Shown: positions 43,147-52,244 of the stretch, one piece after another
How positions within the stretch are numbered: the stretch's first letter is position 1
Layout of the letters: every line of letters starts with the position of its first letter
Assembly: GCA_016715945.1 (NCBI GenBank)
Contig: JADJXJ010000001.1
Coordinates: forward strand, 1,302,001-1,366,000
Direction: 5' to 3'
Origin: Bacteroidota bacterium
GTDB taxonomy: Bacteria > Bacteroidota > Bacteroidia > Bacteroidales > F082
DNA length: 64,000 nt
The notes under the pieces: model-generated
What the model saw: only the letters and a program-made list of their open reading frames with translations
Told to the model about the DNA's origin: nothing
The model's database searches: none
Program-made: the position numbers and the translations under genes

Positions 43147-44709
43147 ATGAAAAAGCTGCTGTATCTCACAACCTTTTTGCTATTGAACGCTGTGTTTCAT
43201 CCTGTCAAAGCAGATGAAATAAAAGTGATCGACAGCCTGAACAAGCTGGTGGCCCGGCAAAGTGGCAGCCAGAAAATACGCACCCTGGAGTTGCTTATCG
43301 AACAATACCGCAGTCTTTCACCGGCCAAAAGCATCCAAACCGGAGAAGATGCCCTGAAATCGGCCGACCTTGTCCGGGAACCGGGTGCGCAGGTCCGCCT
43401 GTTGCGACAAATGGCCTCCTCGGCACAATTTGCCGGCGACCTCGAACTTGCTGAGCAATATTTTCGCCGCGCCGTACTTTTGGTGCGAAGTGCCGGCGAA
43501 CACACCATGCTTGGGCATCTGCTCGTCGAACTGGGAAACCACTTCCATCGCCGCGGCATGTATGGCGAAGCCGCAACGCAGCTGCAGGAAGCTCTGGGCC
43601 TGGCCGGTAAGCTGAACAACGACACCATCGCCATGAAGGCCTATCTGGATCTGGGCAACACGGCTTATGATGCGGGCGACATTCATCTGGCACTGAACAA
43701 CTACCGCCAAAGTCTTGCATTGGCCGAAAAGTTGGGCGACAACCCCATCAAGGCCCGAAACCTCCTGAATATGGGCATGGCACAATGGCAGTTCGACAAC
43801 AACGAAATGGCCATCAGTCTGCTCCGCGAGGCCTCCGGCATTTTCCGAAAGCTTGGCGACCTGCAGACCCTGGGCATGGCCCTCAACAACCTTGGGTTGA
43901 TCTACTTCAGCGACCTGAAAGCGTACGATTCGGCTGCATTCTATTTCAATGCTTCATTGCGCATCAGGGAGCAGATGGGATCACCGGCACCTATAGCACA
44001 TGTACTTGTAAATCAAGCCAATTTGCACACTGCCCGTCAGGAATTCGATCAGGCACTCAGCCTTTACCAACGTGCACTGGGTATTTTCGAGCGTGCAGAT
44101 ATGAGCGCACAGGTGGCACGTGTGCATTACCATTTGGGTGAAACATATGCGCAAATGGGAAGGACACCAGAGGCTACGGCACAGCTTGAAGCCACGCTCG
44201 CACTTTCAAATAAAAATAATTTGCCGGCCTACGAAGACCTGTCGCGCAAAAAACTGCTCGATCTGTATGCTGCTGCCGGAAACTGGCCGGCGTTTATGAA
44301 TCAGTTTGCCTATTTCAGGAACAGGCATGCCAGGCTCGAGGAGGAATTCAACAGCCTCTCCATACGCGAGAGTCAGCTTTACGACAGCCTCCGGCAACTC
44401 AGGGCCGAGCTGGAACAACTCAAGTCCGGGAAAGCGGAGCTTGCCGGAAAATATAAATTGCTGGAATCCATCATGTTGTCGCTAGCTACCCTGGCAGCAG
44501 CAATGCTTATCCTGTTTATTGCCAGCCGCTTTGTGCTGCGGCTGACAAAAAAAGCTGATTCAGCACACATCGCCTGCCTGCGTTTTTGGAATTTCGGGCG
44601 GCAAGGTTTACATTTGCTGCAAGCAGCACACAACAGGCTATTGAACGCATGCCTCACGGGGAAACATACCAGCTTTACGACGATCCGATCCGCTACTACA
44701 ATGCCATGA
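43147..44709 (+). CDS. Membrane-anchored TPR-repeat protein
   Basis: 520 aa from ATG 43147. Signal peptide LLYLTTFLLLNAVFHPVKA. About eight TPR units (for example GNHFHRRGMYGEAATQLQEAL, GNTAYDAGDIHLALNNYRQSL, HYHLGETYAQMGRTPEATAQL), then a coiled coil (~400-440) and one membrane helix (LSLATLAAAMLILFIASRF). The last ~50 residues after the helix lie over a promoter and the start of the next gene and look like low-quality coding sequence. Relatives often end in a cytoplasmic HTH, which is missing here, so the gene may be truncated at its 3' end. Partner unknown. Confidence 0.75.
   Translation: MKKLLYLTTFLLLNAVFHPVKADEIKVIDSLNKLVARQSGSQKIRTLELLIEQYRSLSPAKSIQTGEDALKSADLVREPGAQVRLLRQMASSAQFAGDLELAEQYFRRAVLLVRSAGEHTMLGHLLVELGNHFHRRGMYGEAATQLQEALGLAGKLNNDTIAMKAYLDLGNTAYDAGDIHLALNNYRQSLALAEKLGDNPIKARNLLNMGMAQWQFDNNEMAISLLREASGIFRKLGDLQTLGMALNNLGLIYFSDLKAYDSAAFYFNASLRIREQMGSPAPIAHVLVNQANLHTARQEFDQALSLYQRALGIFERADMSAQVARVHYHLGETYAQMGRTPEATAQLEATLALSNKNNLPAYEDLSRKKLLDLYAAAGNWPAFMNQFAYFRNRHARLEEEFNSLSIRESQLYDSLRQLRAELEQLKSGKAELAGKYKLLESIMLSLATLAAAMLILFIASRFVLRLTKKADSAHIACLRFWNFGRQGLHLLQAAHNRLLNACLTGKHTSFTTIRSATTMP
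44585..44616 (+). promoter_or_regulatory. Full Bacteroidota promoter inside the TPR gene (TTTG-N20-TACATTTG)
   Basis: TTTG ending at 44588 and TACATTTG at 44609-44616 separated by 20 nt; the phospholipase-D ATG (44649) is 32 nt downstream. It lies within the last 125 nt of the TPR reading frame. Confidence 0.7.
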
Positions 44710-45722
44710 TCGACGACATCGAGCGGGCACGCGACTACATCTACATCGAAACCTACAGGGTTGGCAACGATACCGTTGGGGTACGTTTTCGTGACGCCCT
44801 CACGCGAAAAGCAAGGGAAGGCGTCGAAATCAAGCTGTTGGTGGATGCCTGGGGAGGCTCGGGCGTGGCAAACCACTTTTTCGACAGCCTGCAGCTTGCC
44901 GGCGGTCAGGTGAGATTCTTCGAAAAAATCAAATTCAATACCGACGTGCTCACCCGTGGCCACCGGCGCAACCACAGAAAAATCATGATCATCGACGATG
45001 ACATCACCTGGATCGGCTCGTCGAATCTCACCGGATACAACCTCAACTGGCGCGAGTCGGTGCTGCGCATCACCGGCCCGCTGAGCCTGCCTTTCAAGAA
45101 AATTTTTCGTCAGGACTGGGGCATCTACAATAAATACGTGTTTGCCAAAGCCAACTACCTCCGGCTGATCCGCCACGGACAATTCGAAATTGTGCGCGAC
45201 ATGCCCTCCATCACCAAACAACGCATCATGCTGCGCTACCTGCAACTGATCCGTAAAGCCCAGCAGTCGGTCGTCATCGTTACGCCGTATTTCCTGCCGG
45301 GCTTCAGGCTGCGCCGCGAACTTACCGAGGCCGTCAGACGCGGGCTGGACGTGCGCGTTATCATTCCCCGCCGATCGGATGTGGGACTCGTTGACATCCT
45401 GCGAAACAAATACCTCGGGCCGATGCACGAAGCCGGCATCAAATTTCTGCTTTACAAACCCCACAACCTGCACGCCAAGCTTATGCTGGCGGACGGGAAG
45501 ATTTTCTCTATCGGCTCCTCCAATTTCGACTACCGTAGCTTCCGGTACATGTACGAGATCGTCCTCATCGGCCAGGAAGAACACATCGCCGCTCAGGTGC
45601 AACGACACATCGAAGAAACCATTGTGGATTCAGAAATGTTCAATTTCGAACACTGGAAAAAACGGCCGCTGATCAATAAATTTTTTGAGTGGCTGCTACT
45701 TCCATTTCGTCATTTGCTGTAA
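44649..45722 (+). CDS. Phospholipase D-family protein (cardiolipin synthase-like)
   Basis: 357 aa from ATG 44649. Two HKD half-sites: the first reads GHRRNHRKIMIIDDDITWIGSSNL (HRKxxxxD), the second HNLHAKLMLADGKIFSIGSSNFDYRS (HxKxxxxD). No N-terminal membrane helices, unlike ClsA, so closer to ClsB/YbhO-type soluble enzymes. Probably transfers phosphatidyl groups to make cardiolipin; phospholipase or nuclease activity cannot be excluded. Own promoter overlaps the TPR gene end, with 61 nt of coding overlap. Confidence 0.88.
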   Translation: MPHGETYQLYDDPIRYYNAMIDDIERARDYIYIETYRVGNDTVGVRFRDALTRKAREGVEIKLLVDAWGGSGVANHFFDSLQLAGGQVRFFEKIKFNTDVLTRGHRRNHRKIMIIDDDITWIGSSNLTGYNLNWRESVLRITGPLSLPFKKIFRQDWGIYNKYVFAKANYLRLIRHGQFEIVRDMPSITKQRIMLRYLQLIRKAQQSVVIVTPYFLPGFRLRRELTEAVRRGLDVRVIIPRRSDVGLVDILRNKYLGPMHEAGIKFLLYKPHNLHAKLMLADGKIFSIGSSNFDYRSFRYMYEIVLIGQEEHIAAQVQRHIEETIVDSEMFNFEHWKKRPLINKFFEWLLLPFRHLL

Positions 45723-45793
45723 TTCAATACTTTAGATTATTTCTGGCAAGTTTATATTTCGTAGTCATATTTTTTCCGTGTGCTTAAGATTGC

Positions 45794-45801
45794 TACCTTT
45801 G
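45794..45801 (+). promoter_or_regulatory. Bacteroidota -7 box (TACCTTTG) for rocD
   Basis: TACCTTTG, 47 nt before the rocD ATG, with TTTT at 45771-45774 at the -33 position (19-nt spacing). Confidence 0.55.
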
Positions 45802-45848
45802 CAAAGAATTGTTATTCTTTTAACATTAATCACTAACACGGAAACTTT

Positions 45849-47087
45849 ATGATCGCAGAAACCATGACCTCTCAGTTGGCCATGCAGCTTGAGGACAAGT
45901 ATGGCGCACACAACTATCATCCGCTGCCGGTGGTGCTGTCGAGGGGCCAAGGTCCTTTGGTGTGGGATGTAGAAGGCAAGCAGTACTTCGACTTCCTTTC
46001 AGCTTATTCCGCTGTAAATCAGGGACATTGCCACCCTAAAATCATCAATGCACTCATCGAACAGGCCAAAACCCTCACCCTGACTTCGCGCGCATTTTTC
46101 AATGATGTGCTCGGCGTGTACGAAAAGTACGTCACAGAATTTTTTGGATACGACAAGGTGCTGCCCATGAATACCGGCGCCGAAGGCGATGAAACCGCCC
46201 TGAAGCTGTGCCGCAAATGGGCTTACACCAGGAAAGGCATTCCGGAAAACCAGGCCAAAATCATTGTTTGCGAAAACAACTTCCACGGCCGCACCATCAC
46301 GGTGATCAGCATGTCGACCGACCCTGACTCGCGCGGCGGCTTCGGGCCTTATACCCCTGGATTTATCACCATTCCCTACAACGACATCCCGGCGCTGGAA
46401 GAAGCCCTGAAAGACCCGCATGTAGCTGGTTTTCTGGTCGAACCCATACAAGGCGAAGCAGGGGTGTTTGTGCCCGACTGCGGCTACCTGAAAAAGGCTT
46501 ACAACCTTTGCAAGGCCCACAACGTGCTGTTTATTGCCGATGAGGTGCAGACCGGCATCGCCCGTACGGGTAAGCTCCTGGCCTGCGATCACGAGAAAGT
46601 CCGGCCCGATATCCTCATCCTGGGCAAAGCCCTCTCCGGTGGTGTCTATCCGGTTTCGGCCGTGCTTGCCGACGACGACATCATGCTCTGCATCAAACCC
46701 GGTCAGCATGGTTCCACCTTCGGAGGTAATCCGCTGGCAGCCCGCGTGGCCATTGCCGCACTGGAGGTGGTGAAAGAAGAAAACCTGGCCGAAAGGGCCG
46801 ACAAACTCGGCAAGATCTTCCGTGCAGAGATGGAAAAACTCGCGCAGGAGTGCAGCCTGATTAAGCTGGTCCGCGGCAAAGGACTGCTTAATGCGGTGGT
46901 AATCAACGACACCCCCGAAAGCGAAACCGCCTGGAACATCTGCATGCGCATGGCCGAAAACGGCGTGCTGGCCAAACCAACACATGGCAACATCATCCGT
47001 TTTGCCCCTCCGCTGGTTATCAGCGAAGAACAGCTGATGGAAGCCGTGGCCCGCATCCGCAAAAGCTTCCTCGAATACCAGGCATAG
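45849..47087 (+). CDS. rocD: Ornithine--oxo-acid aminotransferase
   Basis: 412 aa, normal length. Class III aminotransferase motifs: MNTGAEGDETALKLCRKW, NNFHGRT, IADEVQTGIARTG, and the PLP-lysine in ILGKALSGGVYPVSA (Lys260). High similarity throughout to ornithine aminotransferases (LEDKYGAHNYHPLPVVL at the N-terminus). Converts ornithine and 2-oxoglutarate to glutamate semialdehyde. Monocistronic with its own promoter and terminator. Confidence 0.93.
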   Translation: MIAETMTSQLAMQLEDKYGAHNYHPLPVVLSRGQGPLVWDVEGKQYFDFLSAYSAVNQGHCHPKIINALIEQAKTLTLTSRAFFNDVLGVYEKYVTEFFGYDKVLPMNTGAEGDETALKLCRKWAYTRKGIPENQAKIIVCENNFHGRTITVISMSTDPDSRGGFGPYTPGFITIPYNDIPALEEALKDPHVAGFLVEPIQGEAGVFVPDCGYLKKAYNLCKAHNVLFIADEVQTGIARTGKLLACDHEKVRPDILILGKALSGGVYPVSAVLADDDIMLCIKPGQHGSTFGGNPLAARVAIAALEVVKEENLAERADKLGKIFRAEMEKLAQECSLIKLVRGKGLLNAVVINDTPESETAWNICMRMAENGVLAKPTHGNIIRFAPPLVISEEQLMEAVARIRKSFLEYQA

Positions 47088-47110
47088 ACTACCAGTCAAC
47101 ATACAGCCCC

Positions 47111-47145
47111 ACAAAGTCCGGGCCATGTGTCCGGACTTTGTTTTT
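47111..47145 (+). terminator. Strong rho-independent terminator after rocD
   Basis: Perfect 11-bp stem ACAAAGTCCGG (47111-47121) / CCGGACTTTGT (47131-47141), 9-nt loop, then TTTTT to 47145. Confidence 0.85.
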
Positions 47146-47602
47146 ACCAGCTGAATCCGTAACCGATATACAGGAGGGTCGGATAACCTGCTCCCAAACG
47201 AAAAACACCCTGTTTGCCGGGCTTTTGGCTCCATTATCCGACATGCAGCCAGGGATTGGGCTCCACGCCTCCGCCATCTTCGGGAAAATGTAGTCCGCCA
47301 CCGGCAGAAAGTTCCGCAAACCTGCGACCGTTTCCCACAGCAAGCAAGGGCGCCACGGCAATCAAAGCTCCCGCCCAGCCCATATTTGCAGCCACCCATC
47401 CCCCATGAGTGCCCAAAGAAGCAAAACCGTTGTCGAATTCAACAAGTTTGCGTTCATAACTCAGAATAAACATCCCAGACACCAGGGGCGGCGTCACTGA
47501 CAGATGGACTGCTGATTTGTTGCCGGGTTCTCCGGGATGCCTGGAAAAAGCCATCCCGCCGGAGATAAGCACGAAAAAAAGGGTAAAGATGATGGCTCGT
47601 AT
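47144..47602 (-). pseudogene. Decayed small outer-membrane protein gene
   Basis: Continuous minus-strand sense from 47602 to 47144: a signal-peptide-like start (RAIIFTLFFVLISGGMAFS), then beta-strand-like repeats (VHLSVTPPLVSGMFILSYERKLVEF; GALIAVAPLLAVGNG), ending in FRLGAGYPTLLYIGYGFSW with the C-terminal aromatic typical of outer-membrane barrels. Two lesions: the expected first codon is ATA (47602-47600) instead of ATG, and a TAA at 47236-47234 interrupts the frame 30 codons before the natural stop. A GTG at 47572 cannot rescue the signal peptide. Probably a pseudogene; the stop overlaps the rocD terminator. Confidence 0.65.
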
Positions 47603-47653
47603 AATGGATCAGTAAGTATCAAAACATTGAAACACCCTTGCTTCTAAAAAAGA

Positions 47654-47677
47654 AAAACCGGCTTGAAGGCCGGTTTT
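47654..47677 (-). terminator. Terminator downstream of superoxide dismutase
   Basis: AAAACCGGC (47654-47662) / GCCGGTTTT (47669-47677) with a 6-nt loop; on the minus strand it is followed by TCTTTTTTAG. It can also work in the plus direction. Confidence 0.75.
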
Positions 47678-47697
47678 CTGTGAGCTAGTTATTTAGT

Positions 47698-48321
47698 TTA
47701 AAAGCAGTTCTGATAGTTCTTTTCAACCTGTGCCCAGTTTATCACATTCCAGAAGGCATTGATGTAATCCGGGCGTTTGTTTTGGTATTTCAGATAATAG
47801 GCATGTTCCCAGACATCGAGACCAAGAATGGGGGTGCCTTTACAGTCGGCCAGATCCATCAGCGGATTATCCTGATTGGGTGTAGAGCACACACACAGGG
47901 TTTTATCTGCTTTTACACAGAGCCAGGCCCAACCCGAACCAAAACGGGTTTTGGCGGCATTGTTGAACTGCTCGCGCATGTTTTCGAACGAACCAAAATC
48001 GCGCACAATAGCTTCGAGGAGTGCGCCACCGGGCTGACCTCCGCCATTGGCCGACATGATGTTCCAGAAAAGCTCATGATTGAAGTGCCCTCCTCCGTTG
48101 TTGCGCACCGCCACAGGATATTTGCTGATGTTGGCCAGCACTTCCATGAAATCGGTCTCAGCAATGGGGCTATCCTTTGCTGCAGCCTGAAGGTTGTCGA
48201 AATAGGCCTTGTGGTGGCGGGTGTGGTGAATCTCCATCGTCATGGCATCAATGTGCGGCTCGAGCGCGTCATAGGCGTAAGGAAGCGATGGAAAAACAAG
48301 ATCTTTGACTTTTGTGCTCAT
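47698..48321 (-). CDS. Fe/Mn superoxide dismutase
   Basis: 207 aa. Metal ligands lie in MEIHHTRHHKAYFDNL, NNGGGHFNHELFW and LGLDVWEHAYYLKY. GGGHFNHELFW has Gly where Fe-type enzymes usually have Gln, pointing to a Mn or cambialistic type. Cytoplasmic (no signal peptide). Converts superoxide to peroxide and oxygen, meaning the organism meets oxygen, consistent with the photolyase set. Single gene with promoter and terminator. The symbol sodA or sodB cannot be chosen safely. Confidence 0.93.
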   Translation of the reverse strand: MSTKVKDLVFPSLPYAYDALEPHIDAMTMEIHHTRHHKAYFDNLQAAAKDSPIAETDFMEVLANISKYPVAVRNNGGGHFNHELFWNIMSANGGGQPGGALLEAIVRDFGSFENMREQFNNAAKTRFGSGWAWLCVKADKTLCVCSTPNQDNPLMDLADCKGTPILGLDVWEHAYYLKYQNKRPDYINAFWNVINWAQVEKNYQNCF

Positions 48322-48342
48322 AATTTGAGTTTTTTAATGCTA

Positions 48343-48350
48343 CAAAATTA
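48343..48350 (-). promoter_or_regulatory. Bacteroidota -7 box (TAATTTTG) for superoxide dismutase
   Basis: TAATTTTG on the minus strand, 21 nt before the ATG at 48321; TTTA stands about 19 nt upstream as a possible -33 element. Confidence 0.5.
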
Positions 48351-48413
48351 GACTTATTTAGAAACGTTCTAAATTAATCCCTCATCCTTTAAACAAAATT
48401 AACGCGCCAAGGT

Positions 48414-50939
48414 TCAAAATTCGACCAGCAATTTCAGGTTGAGCTGGCGTGGGGTGAGGTAATTCGGGACACCGTACTGGCGGTTGTTGACGTCCTTGAC
48501 CCAGAGGTAGGAGATGGTATTTTTGATTTGCAGCAGGTTGAACACCTCGAGGCTGGCCCACATATTGTGCACATAGCGCAGGGGGAAGGTTTTTTTGTCG
48601 TGGTCTTCGGCCAGGATTTGCTTGCTGAATCCGATATCCACACGGCGATACTCAGGCATGCGGCGGGTTTGCTGCCAGCGCTGGCTACCGGGCGGACCAA
48701 ACGGCAGGCGCGAGCCAAACATCATGGTCAGGTGCACTTTATAGGTTGGATAGTTGGGGATGTAGTCCTGAAAAAACATGGAAAAGAGCACACGCTGATC
48801 TGTGGGCCTTGGTATAAACCCGGGATAAACACGCACAGTATCGGCAACCTGCCTGTTCAGGGTGTACCAGTAAATGCGTTCGCCATCTGTGTTCAGGTAA
48901 TAATCGTAGTAGTCGCCGGCAATGTCTTCGGCGGTTTTCATAAAAGAGAGGCTTGCCCAGCTCTCGATGCCAGTGACAAATTCTCCATTGATTTTCAAAT
49001 CCAGACCTGCCGAATAGCCTTTGGCCTGCTGGTCGGCATAGTAGCGGATGCGCACATTTTCGACCTCATACGGGATGAGGCGGTCGAGGTATTTGTAATA
49101 CAATTCGGTGGTCAGCACAAAAGGCCGGTTCCATGCCCTGAACTGGTAATCGGCGCCGGCAACCAGGTGGAGCGAACGCTGGGCGCGTGCATCGGGGAAA
49201 AGTTCGCCACTGAAGTTTCGGATCTCGCGGTAAAACGGTGGCTGCACATACATGCCTGCGCTGAGGCGATAGATCAGGTCGGGATTTTTGAAAGGCTTGA
49301 ACGAGGCATTGGCACGCGGACTCAACAGCCACTCTCCCGAATAACCCCAGTATGTGAGGCGCAGGCCGTAGGTGAGGGTGTATTGGTTATCGTTGCGGTC
49401 GAACAACATCCGGCTTTGCTGGCCATAGGCATTCAGGTTCCACATTTGCAGCCTGTTGGTGGCCCGTGCCACGTTGTTGAGCAGCAGATCGTAGCGGGCT
49501 GGCGTGGAGCTTCCTACCTCATCGGGCGGACGTGGCAGGGTAAACCCGGCCGAGTCGATGAGTTCCCATTCATTCAGTCGGTCGTAAACCCATTGGCGTT
49601 GCAACCTCAGCCCCCATTTTGTGGTGTAGTGTGCTGTGTTGTGGGCGCCTTTGTGTTCCAGGTTCAGTACGGTGGCATCGAAATAATTTCGGGCATGATC
49701 GATGAATGTGCCAACACCCTGAGCCTGTACCACATTGCCAAATTGCTCGCTTGCAGTATTGGTTTCAAGCCTGCCAATCCAGTATTGCCCCATAATGTCG
49801 AAGGTTTCGGCCTCAACCGTGCTGAAAGCCGAAGCGGTAAACCATAGCCTGGTGTTTTGTGCGGGCCGCACCAGGAGCGACAGCGCACCCATTCCGGTGC
49901 GATACCAATCCACCTCCTGCCCGTCGAAATACACCGTCAGCCTGTAGGCTTCCTGAAACGTGCCAAAATCGGTCTGACGGGTTTGGGGGATGAGTTTGAA
50001 TTGGTTGCGTGAGTAATGTCCCAGTGCCGTAAGTTCGACCTTAGGATGGATATTTCTGGTAATTAAGGCCTGGGCATCGAAAAAATCAGGACGGTATTGT
50101 CCTTTGGTTTCCAGTGCATTAAGCACGTATTGTGTGGTTTTGTAGCGCAAGCCGGTGAGCCAGGTAGTACGTTGGTCGGTGCTCAGGCCTTCGGTATGGG
50201 CATTCAGGCCGAGGAGACTCAGCGAGGCGGTTGAACGGAATTGCTGGGGCTTGCGGTAGCTTATGTCCAATACCGACGAGAGCTTGTCGCCAAATTCGGC
50301 AGCAAATCCACCGGCCGAAAAGGTAATGTTTTCGACCAGGTCGGGATTGATAAAACTCAGGCCTTCCTGTTGTCCGCTGCGGATGAGAAAGGGACGGTAT
50401 ATCTCTATTCCATTGACGTAGAGCAGGTTTTCGTCAAAGTTTCCTCCGCGCACATTGTATTGCGAACTCAGTTCGTTGTTCGACGACACCCCGGGCAAAG
50501 TCTTGATAAGCGTTTCGATGCCGCCCCCCACCGTAGGCAGGAGGCTGGCCTGTTTTGGGTCGAGGCGGGTCAGGCTGAGGGTTTGCAGCCGTTCTTCGCG
50601 TATTTCGGCTGTGGGCAGGGTGGTCTGGCTGGGAAACAGCACCACATCCAATACCCTGACTTCTCCCCTGCCCGGCTCAAGCTGATGTTCCACAGTGGTA
50701 TAGCCCACAAAAGAAAAAACCACAGTCTGACGCTTTTCAGCCTCCAGGCTGAGGCTGTATTGCCCGGCTTCATTGGTGATGGTGCCCCCGGCTTTGCCTT
50801 TCACCGCCACATTGACCAGCTCGAGGGGCCTGCCCCTTTCGTCGGTCACCCTGCCACGCAGTAGCGCCTGTTGCGCTGAAAGGTGCACTGGCAACAGAAA
50901 AGCAATAAGCAGAAATATGTGAATAATGCGGCGTGGCAT
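48414..50939 (-). CDS. TonB-dependent outer-membrane receptor with CarboxypepD_reg domain
   Basis: 841 aa from ATG 50939. Signal peptide (IIHIFLLIAFLLPVHLSAQQ), CarboxypepD_reg-like domain (LLRGRVTDERGRPLELVNVAVKG), plug (VGGGIETLIKTLPGVSSNNELSSQYNVRGGNFDENLLYVNGIEI), then the beta-barrel ending LNLKLLVEF with terminal Phe. Takes up a siderophore, vitamin or oligomer using TonB. There is no SusD partner, so not a classic polysaccharide-utilisation pair; the substrate is unknown. Sits between sod and rpmB with no operon partner. Confidence 0.88.
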   Translation of the reverse strand: MPRRIIHIFLLIAFLLPVHLSAQQALLRGRVTDERGRPLELVNVAVKGKAGGTITNEAGQYSLSLEAEKRQTVVFSFVGYTTVEHQLEPGRGEVRVLDVVLFPSQTTLPTAEIREERLQTLSLTRLDPKQASLLPTVGGGIETLIKTLPGVSSNNELSSQYNVRGGNFDENLLYVNGIEIYRPFLIRSGQQEGLSFINPDLVENITFSAGGFAAEFGDKLSSVLDISYRKPQQFRSTASLSLLGLNAHTEGLSTDQRTTWLTGLRYKTTQYVLNALETKGQYRPDFFDAQALITRNIHPKVELTALGHYSRNQFKLIPQTRQTDFGTFQEAYRLTVYFDGQEVDWYRTGMGALSLLVRPAQNTRLWFTASAFSTVEAETFDIMGQYWIGRLETNTASEQFGNVVQAQGVGTFIDHARNYFDATVLNLEHKGAHNTAHYTTKWGLRLQRQWVYDRLNEWELIDSAGFTLPRPPDEVGSSTPARYDLLLNNVARATNRLQMWNLNAYGQQSRMLFDRNDNQYTLTYGLRLTYWGYSGEWLLSPRANASFKPFKNPDLIYRLSAGMYVQPPFYREIRNFSGELFPDARAQRSLHLVAGADYQFRAWNRPFVLTTELYYKYLDRLIPYEVENVRIRYYADQQAKGYSAGLDLKINGEFVTGIESWASLSFMKTAEDIAGDYYDYYLNTDGERIYWYTLNRQVADTVRVYPGFIPRPTDQRVLFSMFFQDYIPNYPTYKVHLTMMFGSRLPFGPPGSQRWQQTRRMPEYRRVDIGFSKQILAEDHDKKTFPLRYVHNMWASLEVFNLLQIKNTISYLWVKDVNNRQYGVPNYLTPRQLNLKLLVEF

Positions 50940-51072
50940 ACGACTGTTTATTAACCGCAAAACTCCGGTTTTATTTCGGATTGGACAATAAATGCCATAG
51001 GTTGGACAGGAAAACAGCCTGCTTTGGGTGAAAAGTGTTTGTTCGAATCAGCTGTGCCTGAGTAGTGTTATT

Positions 51073-51112
51073 GGAAAAACAAAAAGCTGCTGATGCCAGT
51101 GCACAGCAGCTT
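51073..51112 (-). terminator. Terminator downstream of rpmB
   Basis: On the minus strand AAGCTGCTG (51112-51104) pairs with CAGCAGCTT (51092-51084), followed by TTTTTGTTTTT. Confidence 0.75.
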
Positions 51113-51133
51113 CGGATGTTAAGCCTTGATATT

Positions 51134-51373
51134 TTACTTGTAGAGGTGGCCCGATTTATCGGCATCCAGAAGGGCCTGGTAAATTCCCTTTTTGTTGATG
51201 GTACGGAGGCCGGCAGCGGATACTTTAAGCACTACCCACTGTTGCATTTCGGGCACCCAGAATTTCTTTACCTGCAGGTTCGGCTCGAAGGTGCGCTTTG
51301 TTTTGCGGTTCGAGTGCGAAACGTTATTTCCGACGATAACTTTCTTTCCTGTGATCTGGCAAACTTTCGACAT
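51134..51373 (-). CDS. rpmB: 50S ribosomal protein bL28
   Basis: 79 aa from ATG 51373, giving MSKVCQITGKKVIVGNNVSHSNRKTKR, the standard bL28 N-terminus; the 16-codon upstream extension is not coding. C-terminal VSAAGLRTINKKGI. In many Bacteroidota rpmB is followed by rpmG; here it stands alone with a terminator directly downstream. Confidence 0.95.
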   Translation of the reverse strand: MSKVCQITGKKVIVGNNVSHSNRKTKRTFEPNLQVKKFWVPEMQQWVVLKVSAAGLRTINKKGIYQALLDADKSGHLYK

Positions 51374-51522
51374 AACTTCTATGTTTTTACCCCTCTCAAA
51401 AGGGAGTGCAAAGTAACGCATTTTATTTCAATCCGACAACAGCTGCTTCAAACTTTTTCGGACATGTTGAAAAAAATGGGGGAAACTTTATTTAAAGCCA
51501 TTCTAAACAAGCACGTTTTAGC

Positions 51523-51530
51523 TATTTTTG
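51523..51530 (+). promoter_or_regulatory. Bacteroidota -7 box (TATTTTTG)
   Basis: TATTTTTG, 51 nt upstream of the SlyD-like ATG. Confidence 0.45.
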
Positions 51531-51581
51531 CAACCAGATACTGATTTACTTAAACAAACTCTACAGAAAAGTTTTTGACAT

Positions 51582-52214
51582 ATGCGAATTGAGAACGAAC
51601 GTGTTGGAATATTGACTTACCGCATCCACCTTGAAAATGCTTCAGGTGAGGTGCTTGAGGAAGCTCCGGTGACCCAGCCGCGCACTATGCTGTTTGGCAC
51701 AGGCCGGGTGATGAAGAGTTTCGAAGACCGTTTGCTGGGCCTGCGCTCAGGCGACACTTTTGAGTTTTACATTCAGCCGGAGGAGGCTTTTGGCGCATAC
51801 AATCCGGAACTCGTGATTGAGGTACCCAAGACCGTTTTCATGGTCAAGGGCGAGATCAGGCCGGGTTTGCTGGAGGTTGGGCGCACCATTCCGATGATGG
51901 ACCGCGACGGCAATCCGCTGGACGGACGCGTAGTGAGTGTCAACGGGGTTTCGGTGACCATGGACTTCAACCATCCTTTGGCAGGCAAGACCCTTTACAC
52001 CGTGGGTGAAGTACTCAATGTGCGCGAAGCAACTTACGAAGAGCTCAACCCTGCACCTTCGGGATGTGGCTGCGGCACACCCGATTCGGGCTGTTGCGGA
52101 GGAGGAGGCCACCATCACCATCACGAGCACGAGCACGCCCATGCACATCATGGCGGTGGCTGCGGTCACTGTGGCGACGGAGACGATTTCAGTGGATCGT
52201 CGTGCAACTGCTGA
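51582..52214 (+). CDS. slyD: SlyD-type FKBP peptidyl-prolyl isomerase with metal-binding tail
   Basis: 210 aa. FKBP/IF chaperone domains in residues ~1-155 (LFGTGRVMKSFEDRLLGLRSGD, MDFNHPLAGKTLYTVGEVL). The C-terminal ~50 residues are Gly/His/Cys-rich: CGCGTPDSGCC, five consecutive His, HEHEHAHAHH, CGHCGDGDD and a final SSCNC. SlyD tails bind nickel, zinc or copper and help load hydrogenase/urease or buffer metal; no hydrogenase gene is in the window. Monocistronic with promoter and terminator. Confidence 0.92.
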   Translation: MRIENERVGILTYRIHLENASGEVLEEAPVTQPRTMLFGTGRVMKSFEDRLLGLRSGDTFEFYIQPEEAFGAYNPELVIEVPKTVFMVKGEIRPGLLEVGRTIPMMDRDGNPLDGRVVSVNGVSVTMDFNHPLAGKTLYTVGEVLNVREATYEELNPAPSGCGCGTPDSGCCGGGGHHHHHEHEHAHAHHGGGCGHCGDGDDFSGSSCNC

Positions 52215-52244
52215 GGAAATTTCACTTGCATCAAACAACCAGAT

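Noticed and set aside
45999..47399. 466-aa minus-strand ORF
   Set aside because: Antisense to rocD and running through the rocD terminator; no recognisable domain.
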